Source: Hyphomicrobiales bacterium
GTDB taxonomy: Bacteria > Pseudomonadota > Alphaproteobacteria > Rhizobiales > Xanthobacteraceae
DNA: 64,000 nucleotides
Reading direction: 5' to 3'
Assembly (NCBI GenBank): GCA_017305715.1
Contig: JAFKKG010000009.1
Location: forward strand, 1 to 64,000
A program made the translations under genes and the position numbers. This document shows, piece after piece, positions 1 through 8,695 of this stretch. How positions within the stretch are numbered: position 1 is the stretch's first letter; the number at the start of each line of letters is the position of its first letter. The notes under the pieces are model-generated. The model was not told the origin of the DNA and did no database searches. It saw nothing but the letters and a program-made list of their open reading frames with translations.

Positions 1-54
1 GCGCGCTGCACCCGCGATCTCATGTGCGTCGTGCACAAAACAAAATGCACATGA

Positions 55-350
55 GCATACAGGGCAGCGGAGAACATCCGACATTCCCTGCGCGATGGCT
101 TTACGGCTTATGGCGAGCTCTCCCCGGAGAACGGCTCTTTTGCCTCCGTTGCGCCCTGGGAAGTCGAACGCCTCCAGGTGCATTGACGCCAGCAACGCGA
201 CGTCGGGACCACACGCTTTTGCCGTACGCTTCGGCCGCGCTCGTCAGGCGACAACCTCCACGTCCACCGCTCCCCGCCCAACGTCCGTGACGACGGCCGA
301 CGCCCTTCTGACCAGGACGGGATGGGAATCGATATGAACTGATTTGCCAT
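55..350. repeat. Probable dispersed non-coding repeat
   Basis: No reading frame here looks protein-like on either strand. The stretch running from the words acatccgacattccctgcg through gctctccccggagaac and accacacgcttttgccgt resembles, from memory, a non-coding sequence that recurs many times in Bradyrhizobium genomes. That match is recollection and was not searched. Just before it, CATGTGC (21-27) and GCACATG (48-54) form an inverted pair. The rest of 1-600 holds no gene I can support. Confidence 0.45.
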
Positions 351-513
351 TCTGGTAAACAGAAATATTTTCCATTCCGGGGCTTGACAAGATTTCTGAA
401 TAGCAGAAGGCAGTTATCCCGGCGTCGCGCTGCGGGACAGGTCGCTCTTCGAGCTCGGCGGACGAGTCGCCAAGGTTGCGCCGGGGGCGGCCATCGGTGG
501 CCGCGCGACATCG

Positions 514-529
514 TGTGACCCCCGTCACA
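514..529. promoter_or_regulatory. CRP/FNR-family palindrome upstream of the GG peptide
   Basis: TGTGA-N6-TCACA is read directly from the sequence. It is a perfect dyad matching the classical CRP consensus and is centred about 87 bases before the ATG at 609. Position and symmetry fit an activator site for the peptide gene. Which Crp/Fnr-type protein would bind is unknown. Confidence 0.5.
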
Positions 530-608
530 GCGACGCGAAGGCTGCTGCGGCATTGTCCTCCCATCGACGGCGGAATGGTCCGCCCGAGCTTAAAAGGACA
601 AGACGACC

Positions 609-767
609 ATGCAGAACGTGGAACCGAAGAACTCGGACATCGAAATGTTGACGGATGCCGAGCTTGAGGCGATCAACGGCGGCAACTGGCTTGGCGACAT
701 CGGGCGCTGGATCGTTCGCCGCTTGCAGGGCAACGGCGACCAGCGTCGCCCGACCAACCAGCCGTAA
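609..767 (+). CDS. Double-glycine leader peptide (bacteriocin/microcin-like precursor)
   Basis: This 52-residue gene is too short for routine gene callers. A purine-rich ribosome-binding site, AAAAGGAC, lies at 592-599, about 9 bases before the ATG. Residues 1-25 form a typical double-glycine leader: acidic, with Leu14, then Glu18-Leu19-x-x-Ile22-x-Gly24-Gly25. This is the pattern cleaved by the C39 peptidase domain of peptide-exporting ABC transporters. Cleavage would release a 27-residue peptide starting NWLGDIGRW, with two Trp, five Arg and two Asp (net about +3), an amphipathic first half and a polar Pro/Gln/Asn tail. It contains no Cys. A hairpin follows the stop codon. Family knowledge points to a secreted class II-type bacteriocin or signalling peptide. 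No C39 transporter or immunity gene lies within the window, so the exporter must be upstream of position 1 or elsewhere. Confidence 0.72.
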   Translation: MQNVEPKNSDIEMLTDAELEAINGGNWLGDIGRWIVRRLQGNGDQRRPTNQP

Positions 768-779
768 TATCTTCGTCCC

Positions 780-817
780 GACTGTCCCCCGCGGCGTGAG
801 CGATCGCGGGGGCAGTC
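780..817 (+). terminator. Hairpin after the GG peptide gene
   Basis: Arms 780-793 and 805-817 pair as GACTG(T)CCCCCGCG with CGCGGGGGCAGTC, with one bulged T. It begins 13 bases after the stop codon. There is no U-tract on the + strand, so it is either a weak terminator or a 3' stabilising hairpin. Confidence 0.45.
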
Positions 818-846
818 TGCGGAAAAAGACGAGACCTCCAAATTGA

Positions 847-886
847 CCGTCATTTCCCGATGCGATTGTGCATCGGGAAATGACGG
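847..886. repeat. Perfect 17-bp inverted repeat
   Basis: CCGTCATTTCCCGATGC (847-863) and its exact reverse complement (870-886) are separated by six bases. The structure sits between the GG-peptide hairpin and the autotransporter. It could be a factor-independent stop without a T-run, an mRNA stabiliser, or a protein-binding palindrome. The sequence alone does not decide. Confidence 0.55.
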
Positions 887-928
887 ATCGATGCGCCGGG
901 CCGCCCACCCGCAAAAGTTGCAGTCGGT

Positions 929-946
929 TGTGACATCGCCGTCACA
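929..946. promoter_or_regulatory. TGTGAC-N6-GTCACA palindrome upstream of autotransporter
   Basis: The half-sites TGTGAC and GTCACA are the same as those of the site at 514-529, but the spacer is two bases longer. It lies about 157 bases before the autotransporter start. The wider spacing makes classical CRP binding doubtful. A related dimeric regulator or chance remains possible. Confidence 0.3.
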
Positions 947-1094
947 CTGCAGGTAAATCGCCGTCGACCGATTGATATCCAGTTCCCAATGCTCGATGGT
1001 CGCACCGCGAATGCTGGCGTTGCATTTCGGGGGTTTTCTGTTGGGTACGGCTGCGCCACCGGCAGGCCGCTGGGCGTCTGGCTAGGAAATTTGA

Positions 1095-4000
1095 ATGCGC
1101 GCAGGATTCGTCAGGGGAGCGGACGGCGATCGGTTCGCTGAACGCACGATGCTTTTTTCTCCGCGCCGCCGCGCTACGCTGCTGGCCGGCACTGCCTTCA
1201 CCGGCGCGTTCATTGCTGCGATCGCGGGCTACCCGCAAGGCGCGCTCGCGGCCTGCCTCGGCGAGAATACCGCCAGTGTGACCTGCCAGGCCCCAGGCGA
1301 CCAAGCGACCGCCGGCACGCTCAACACGACTTTTGCCGGCACTACGGTGATTAATGTCAATCCGGGCGGTAAGATCGATACCGGCGGCGCAACCGCGTCC
1401 GTCACGGCGGCCGGCAGCCTGACCTTCAATCACAACGACACGATCTTCGGGATTACTGGCACAGGCGGTGACGGCGTCAGGCTCACCAACACCTTCGGTG
1501 CGGTCACCTATTTGGGAAATGCGGCGGTCACTGCGACGGGTGGCAGTGGGGTAGTCGCCAGTTCGGCTGGCGCGGGTAACCTGACGGTCACCAGCAACGC
1601 GACGGCGCTCAGCACCGTCGGTTCCGGCATCTTCGCGGTAAAGGGGGGAACCGGCGACATCCTGGTCAACGGCAGTGGCGCTGCGACCGGCGCGCAGAGC
1701 GGCATGAATGTCCAGCAGTTTGGCACCAGCGGCGGCATCACCATCAGCGGGAGCGGGGACGCTACCGGAACCGCCGATGTTGGAATCAATGCCAGCATCA
1801 ATGCGACGGCGAACACGTCCAACATCCTGATCGACCGATCCGGCGCCGTAACCGGCGCTAATGGCATTGTCGCGACTTCAGGGGGTAAGGGCAGTATCAC
1901 CATTACCGGCGGCAGCGTCGTCGCCAGCACCGCGGGCGTCGGCATCGCCGCATTTCAGGACAACAACGCCGCAGGCACCAACGGCTCTATTACGGTCGGC
2001 GGGTCCGGCAACATCAATGCCGTTGGCGGTATTGGTATCGACGCCGAGGTCACCGGCGCCAACAATAGCGGCAGCGTCATGGTCAACCGCACCGGCAACG
2101 TGACGGCGACCAGCGCCGGCATATTCGCGAAAACAACGGGTGGCGGCAATGTCACGGTGACCGGCGTCGGCAACGTGAGTTCGTCGGGCAACGCCGGCAT
2201 TGTGGCGTCAAGCACCGGCAACGGCAATGTCCTAGTCGCGGCCGCAGGCACTGTTTCCGGCACTGCCGGAATTAGCGCCGGGGTGGTCGGCTCCGCGACG
2301 TCGACCGTGAATGTCACAAACAACGTGACGGGCACGGCTTTCGACGGCGTCATCAACTCCACGAATCTCGGGCTTAATACCGTGAACGTCAGTGCCGGAA
2401 CGATTCAGGCGGCGCAATCGGCCATAACCGCCGCTTCGGGAACGGGCAACATCGCCGTCACGATCGGCGCCGGTGCTGTTCTGCAAGCCACCTCCGCTGC
2501 CGGTGTCTCGCTCAGCAATGGTACCGCCAATACGGTCGTCAACAATGGCGCGATTACCGGTAGCGTAGGTCTCGGCACAATCGGGGGATCCGTCGCCATC
2601 ACGAATTCTGGTAGCATCAAGGGCAACAGCGGCGTGGCCTTGGTCTTGGGCGGCGCCAACAATTCGTTCCTGATGAGTGGCGCCAGCGCTGCGCTGGTCG
2701 GCGCGGCGACGGGCAGCGGCACCGACACCTTCCGCCTCGGCGGCAGCGCGGACAACAGCTTCAACGTCAGCCAGATCGACACCGGCTGGACCCTGCTCGA
2801 CAAGACGGGCACGTCGAACTGGGCGCTGACCGGCACCAGCACCTATGCCGGCCCGGTTACCGTCAATGGCGGCATTCTCAGCGTCAACGGTGATCTAACG
2901 TCGGCATCGAGTCTGACGGTGAATGCCGGCGGCACGCTCGGCGGCACCGGCACGGTCGGCAACACCCTGATCAATGGCGGCACGCTAGCGCCGGGCAATT
3001 CGATCGGCACGCTTAACGTGACCGGTAGCCTGACGTTTACGGCAGCCTCGACCTATCTGGTGCAGATCTCGGGCGCGACATCAGACAAGACCAATGTGAC
3101 GGGCACCGCCACGCTTTCCGGCAAGGTCATGGTCGATCCCTTGACTCGCGTCGCCACCACGACGACCTACACGATTTTGACGGCCGGTACTGTCGCCGGC
3201 ACGTTCAACTCGGCGGGCTTTCTCGCCGCCAACAGCTTTGCGAGTAATGCACGGCTGAGCTACGTCGGCAAAGATGTTCTGCTGACGGTCGATCCCGGCC
3301 TGCTGTCGCCGAACCTGCCGGCCGGCGCCACGATCAACCAGAAGAACGTCGCGGCCGGTATCGACAACGCGCTCGGTGCCGGGGCCAACATGCCGGCCGG
3401 CTTCAATGCGCTGTTTGCACTTGCGGGCACTGGTCTTGCCAATGCGCTGACGCAGGTCTCGGGCGAGATCGCGACCGGATCGCAGCAGACCACGTTCGAT
3501 GCGATGAACCAGTTCATGGGCGTGATGACGGACCCGTTCATTGCCGGGCGCGGCGATCCCGTCAGCGGTGGCGGCAATCCGAATGCCTATGCGGAGGACA
3601 GCCTCGCTTATGCCGCCAGGCGCAAGCCCGCTGATGCGCTGGCCGCGATCTATACCAAGGCGCCGCCGGCGCCTCCGTTCGCGCAACGCTGGAGCGTCTG
3701 GGTGGCGGGCTATGGCGGTTCACAGCGGACCGACGGCAATATGGTCGTTGGATCGAACGATACCCGCAGCAGCATTTACGGCACGGCCGTCGGCGCCGAC
3801 TATCGCATTTCGCCGAACACGCTGGCGGGTTTTGCGCTGGCCGGTGGCGGCACCAATTTCAGCGTCAACGGGTTTGGCTCCGGCCGCTCCGACCTGTTCC
3901 AGGCCGGCGCGTTCATCCGGCACACGATCGGTCCGGCATATCTGAGCGGCGCGCTGGCCTATGGCTGGCAGGACATCACGACGGACCGCACGGTGACGGT

Positions 4001-4523
4001 GGCCGGCATCGATCGCCTGCGCGCGCAGTTCAATGCCAATGCGTGGTCGGGCCGCGTTGAAGGTGGCTATCGCTTTGTGAGCCAGGGATTTGGCTGGACG
4101 CCGTACGCCGCCGGACAGTTCACCACCTTCGAGTTGCCGGCTTATGCCGAGCAGGCGATCGTCGGCAGCAACGTGTTTGCGCTGGCTTACAATTCGAAGA
4201 GCGTGACCGACACCCGCAGCGAACTCGGGCTGCGCACCGACAGATCCTTTGCCGTGCAGAGCGGCATCTTCACGCTGCGCGGCCGCGCCGCCTGGGCGCA
4301 TGATTTCAATCCGGATCGCGCGATCGGCGCCACCTTCCAGACGCTGCCGGGCGCCTCGTTCGTCGTCAACGGCGCGGCGCGCGCCGCCGATTCCGCGTTG
4401 GTGACCGGCGCCGCCGAGATGAAATGGCTGAACGGCTGGTCGACGGCGGCAACGTTCGAAGGCGAGTTCTCCAACGTCACCCGCAGCTACGCCGGCAAGG
4501 GCGTGGTTCGCTATGCCTGGTGA
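1095..4523 (+). CDS. Autotransporter (type V secretion) with beta-helical passenger
   Basis: Protein of 1142 residues. AGGA at 1084-1087, seven bases upstream, supports this start. A second ATG at 1149 would give a shorter, conventional signal peptide (MLFSPRRR... ending ALA-A). With the first start, the n-region is extended, as in many autotransporters. Residues about 55-560 are a low-complexity, Gly/Ser/Thr/Asn/Val-rich passenger with repeated xxITIxGxG-type strands, typical of a right-handed beta-helix. About 563-680 contain autotransporter-associated strand repeats (STYAGPVTVNGG, GGTLGGTGTVG, GGTLAPGNSIGTL). About 863-1142 form the outer-membrane beta-barrel, ending in the aromatic residues YAW. 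The passenger is expected on the cell surface and may act in adhesion. No protease or lipase motif was seen. Confidence 0.9.
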   Translation: MRAGFVRGADGDRFAERTMLFSPRRRATLLAGTAFTGAFIAAIAGYPQGALAACLGENTASVTCQAPGDQATAGTLNTTFAGTTVINVNPGGKIDTGGATASVTAAGSLTFNHNDTIFGITGTGGDGVRLTNTFGAVTYLGNAAVTATGGSGVVASSAGAGNLTVTSNATALSTVGSGIFAVKGGTGDILVNGSGAATGAQSGMNVQQFGTSGGITISGSGDATGTADVGINASINATANTSNILIDRSGAVTGANGIVATSGGKGSITITGGSVVASTAGVGIAAFQDNNAAGTNGSITVGGSGNINAVGGIGIDAEVTGANNSGSVMVNRTGNVTATSAGIFAKTTGGGNVTVTGVGNVSSSGNAGIVASSTGNGNVLVAAAGTVSGTAGISAGVVGSATSTVNVTNNVTGTAFDGVINSTNLGLNTVNVSAGTIQAAQSAITAASGTGNIAVTIGAGAVLQATSAAGVSLSNGTANTVVNNGAITGSVGLGTIGGSVAITNSGSIKGNSGVALVLGGANNSFLMSGASAALVGAATGSGTDTFRLGGSADNSFNVSQIDTGWTLLDKTGTSNWALTGTSTYAGPVTVNGGILSVNGDLTSASSLTVNAGGTLGGTGTVGNTLINGGTLAPGNSIGTLNVTGSLTFTAASTYLVQISGATSDKTNVTGTATLSGKVMVDPLTRVATTTTYTILTAGTVAGTFNSAGFLAANSFASNARLSYVGKDVLLTVDPGLLSPNLPAGATINQKNVAAGIDNALGAGANMPAGFNALFALAGTGLANALTQVSGEIATGSQQTTFDAMNQFMGVMTDPFIAGRGDPVSGGGNPNAYAEDSLAYAARRKPADALAAIYTKAPPAPPFAQRWSVWVAGYGGSQRTDGNMVVGSNDTRSSIYGTAVGADYRISPNTLAGFALAGGGTNFSVNGFGSGRSDLFQAGAFIRHTIGPAYLSGALAYGWQDITTDRTVTVAGIDRLRAQFNANAWSGRVEGGYRFVSQGFGWTPYAAGQFTTFELPAYAEQAIVGSNVFALAYNSKSVTDTRSELGLRTDRSFAVQSGIFTLRGRAAWAHDFNPDRAIGATFQTLPGASFVVNGAARAADSALVTGAAEMKWLNGWSTAATFEGEFSNVTRSYAGKGVVRYAW

Positions 4524-4680
4524 CCGGCCGGCCGGCGAGGGCGTCTCGCTTGGCGGCCGACCTCGAAGAATTCGCTTCCGGGCATGAGCGGCTTCATTTT
4601 GCGGAACGCGGCGCCCGCATAGGCGTGGGTCCAACGGCGCCGGCCACCCAGCCGAGAAGCCGGACCCCAGGTTGCTGAAT

Positions 4681-4699
4681 TTCAAACGCCTCGTTTGAA
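4681..4699. terminator. Small hairpin after the autotransporter
   Basis: TTCAAACG and CGTTTGAA (8-bp stem, 3-base loop) lie about 160 bases downstream of the autotransporter stop. The rest of 4524-4759 has no gene. Without a T-run this is only a possible end point. Confidence 0.3.
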
Positions 4700-4759
4700 T
4701 CGCGCTTCAGTCCGGTGCAAAAGGCCGGCAAACTGATGCCTCTCGTTTAATTCAAAAAG

Positions 4760-4783
4760 AAAGACCGCTGCGAGGCGGTCTTT
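4760..4783 (-). terminator. Rho-independent terminator of the PEP-CTERM gene
   Basis: The 9-bp stem AAAGACCGC / GCGGTCTTT has a 6-base loop. On the minus strand the stem is followed by a run of Ts (seen as AAAAA at 4754-4758 on the + strand). It lies just downstream of the PEP-CTERM gene and may also stop readthrough from the autotransporter side. Confidence 0.8.
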
Positions 4784-4806
4784 CTGCATATCCGAGGAAG
4801 ATGCGA

Positions 4807-5487
4807 TCAGATCATGCGAAACGCAGTTGCCTGGTTGCGGCGGCGATAGGCCATGAAGCCTACGCCAGCGAAGCCGAGGATCATCATGGCCCATGTGGAG
4901 GGTTCGGGGACGGCAGCAACGACACGGGTCATCCATGCCTGCGAGCCGGTATCCTGCCCGTTGGTGAGATCCGCGGCGAAATATGCGAGCTGCGCGTTCG
5001 CGATAAAGTCATCGGTGCTGAGGCCGCTGGTCCGGGTGACGCGGAAATCCAAGTCGCCGTAATAAGCATTACTTGAGCCGTTGCCAGCCGTGCTGTTGAT
5101 CGAGATGCCGAAGGTCCCAAAAGGAGTGGCGTCGCCGTTGCTCGTGCTGAGGCTGAACAGCCCAAAGGTGTAAGCACCACCAGAAGGTTGGAGGAACGTG
5201 GCGCTGACACCGCTCTCGGTGCCTGCCAGCGTAAAGGCGAACGGCGTGTGCGGCCCGCCGGTATTGATGAATCCGTATTGCGGCGCCGGCAGGGTGGTGT
5301 CTGTCAGGTCGACGAATACGTCGACCGTCGTGCTGTTGATTTGCGTGAGAGTTATCGTTCCAACATTGGATGGTTGGACGCCCACGCTGGTTGTGAACGT
5401 GTAGACCGGCCCTGCCAGGGCAGAGGCCGCGGAGAGGAGGAGCCCACCTGCGGCCATCGCGGCACAGTGAATAATTGATTTGAACAT
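4807..5487 (-). CDS. PEP-CTERM (PEPxxWA) sorting-domain protein
   Basis: Protein of 226 residues. The start at 5487 is preferred over an upstream in-frame codon at 5517 because AAAGGGCG lies eight bases before it. An N-terminal signal peptide ends near SAASALA-GPV. The middle is a Ser/Thr/Gly-rich beta domain without a recognised enzymatic motif. The C-terminus has the full tripartite sorting signal: VPEPSTWAMM, a hydrophobic segment, then RRR. In this family the tail is recognised by an exosortase, and the protein is linked to extracellular polysaccharide or biofilm. No exosortase is in the window. It has its own terminator and is transcribed convergently to the autotransporter. Confidence 0.85.
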   Translation of the reverse strand: MFKSIIHCAAMAAGGLLLSAASALAGPVYTFTTSVGVQPSNVGTITLTQINSTTVDVFVDLTDTTLPAPQYGFINTGGPHTPFAFTLAGTESGVSATFLQPSGGAYTFGLFSLSTSNGDATPFGTFGISINSTAGNGSSNAYYGDLDFRVTRTSGLSTDDFIANAQLAYFAADLTNGQDTGSQAWMTRVVAAVPEPSTWAMMILGFAGVGFMAYRRRNQATAFRMI

Positions 5488-5869
5488 TATGACGCCCTTT
5501 AAAAAATAACTTTCCAAGTTCTGACCGACGGCAGATTAGGAGTCAATCCGAAAATTAAATAGAGTGTTCATTTTAAATTTTTGATTTAATGAGAATCAGA
5601 GGAGATCCCTTGCAACCGTCCCCTTCGGGGCAGACCCCGACGAACAGGCCTCGCGTGCAGTTGCGACGAGATGATACCGTAAAATAGATAAAAGATGAAC
5701 AAAATTAACCACTTGACGATCAAGTTGGTCAGAAGAGCAACGAGTTGCGATATGATGCTTTCGACTCAATCCGCAATAATTATTGAGTAGGTTTGGGGCC
5801 GGGTTTCCCGTTAAGGGAACGTGGCGCTGCTTCGGCCAATTTTCGACGATTTGGGGGATATTTTTCCGC
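5488..5869. other. AT-rich divergent intergenic region
   Basis: This 382-base gap separates the PEP-CTERM gene (leftward) from glmS (rightward) and probably carries both promoters. It is clearly AT-richer than its surroundings, with segments such as 5560-5590 and 5680-5712. A TATGAT hexamer at 5751-5756 could be a -10 box, but no matching -35 stands at 17 bases. No riboswitch or small gene was recognised. Confidence 0.4.
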
Positions 5870-7696
<1,827 letters not shown>

Positions 7697-7805
7697 CCGC
7701 AGGGCGCCATCGGCCGGCAGTTGCCGGTTCTTGGGCCCTTCAAAAACCTGCTAGGATGGCTTAGCTGGAACAAGACCGGCTGCTGCCCCGCGACCTGGAA
7801 CCGCA

Positions 7806-8582
7806 ATGAATTCCCAAGAGCTGCCCCCGTCCGTCCCGGCTGAAGTTCCGCCGGAAGCCCCGCGCGGGCTAATGGCCCGTTTTCGCAACTATTTCCTCAC
7901 CGGCCTGGTGGTCGCCGGACCGATCGCGATCACCTTCTACCTGACCTGGTGGTTCGTGACCTGGGTCGACGGCCTGGTGCGGCCGTTCGTGCCCATTGCG
8001 TACCGGCCGGAAACCTATCTGCCGTTCGGGCTGCCCGGCTCCGGGCTGATCATCGCCGTGGTTGCGCTGACCCTGCTGGGCTTCCTGACCGCCAATCTGA
8101 TCGGGCGGACGCTGGTCGATCTCGGCGAAAAGCTGCTCGGCCGGATTCCGGCGGTGCGCGCGATCTATCGGGGCGTCAAGCAGGTGTTCGAGACCCTGTT
8201 CTCGGGGCAGGGATCGAGCTTTCGCCGCGTCGGCCTCGTCGAGTTTCCCTCGCCGGGAATGTGGTCGATCGTGCTGATCTCGCAGGCGCCGAGCGCGGAG
8301 ATCTCCAACAGCCTGCCCAGCAAGGACGAGCACATTTCGGTGTTCCTGCCCTGCGCCCCGAACCCGACGACGGGCTTCTTCTTCTACGTGCCCAAGAGCA
8401 AGATCCTCGAAATCGAGATGAGCGCCGAAGACGCCGCGACCCTGATCATGTCCTGCGGCGTGGTGCAGCCCGGCTCCTCCGACCCGCAAAGGAAGATCGC
8501 AGCCCTGGCCGCCACCGCGCAGGCCGCCCGCGCGGCGAATGCCGCGAACGCGGCAAAGCTGCAGCCGGCGAAGGTGGAGTAG
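7806..8582 (+). CDS. DUF502 family membrane protein
   Basis: Protein of 258 residues. Two strong membrane segments (about 24-45 and 70-95) are followed by a soluble domain with conserved features of DUF502: GEKLLGRIPAVRAIYRGVKQ, FRRVGLVEFPSPGMW and FLPCAPNPTTGF. The extreme C-terminus is an Ala-rich tail. The molecular function of the family is unknown; it is common in alphaproteobacteria and plants. The gene stands 109 bases after glmS in the same direction, possibly cotranscribed, and is convergent with recG. Confidence 0.88.
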   Translation: MNSQELPPSVPAEVPPEAPRGLMARFRNYFLTGLVVAGPIAITFYLTWWFVTWVDGLVRPFVPIAYRPETYLPFGLPGSGLIIAVVALTLLGFLTANLIGRTLVDLGEKLLGRIPAVRAIYRGVKQVFETLFSGQGSSFRRVGLVEFPSPGMWSIVLISQAPSAEISNSLPSKDEHISVFLPCAPNPTTGFFFYVPKSKILEIEMSAEDAATLIMSCGVVQPGSSDPQRKIAALAATAQAARAANAANAAKLQPAKVE

Positions 8583-8598
8583 CGCGCTGGCCTCTCTG

Positions 8599-8685
8599 CG
8601 TCATTGCGAGGAGCCCTTGCGACGAAGCAATCCATCTGTCCGTTATGCCGCGCCATGGATTGCTTCGCTGCGCTCGCAATGACGG
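8599..8685. repeat. Intergenic inverted repeat (GCGAGCGAAGCAATCCA type)
   Basis: CATTGCGAGGAGCCCTTGCG...GAAGCAATCCAT is followed by ATGGATTGCTTCGC...GCTCGCAATGACG, forming a long imperfect inverted repeat. It lies between the convergent DUF502 and recG genes. A relative is at 14823-14900. Such elements are familiar in Bradyrhizobium intergenic DNA and may act as bidirectional terminators. Confidence 0.7.
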
Positions 8686-8695
8686 GGAAAGAGCG

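Noticed and set aside
384-389. TTGACA as a -35 box for the GG peptide
   Set aside because: No acceptable -10 hexamer at 16-18 bases, and the distance to the start is over 200 bases.
101-553. Minus-strand frame at the window start
   Set aside because: Arg-rich low-information translation in repeat-like DNA; no supporting signals.
3720-4685. Minus-strand open frame of 321 codons
   Set aside because: Antisense to the autotransporter beta-domain; no motif or ribosome-binding site.
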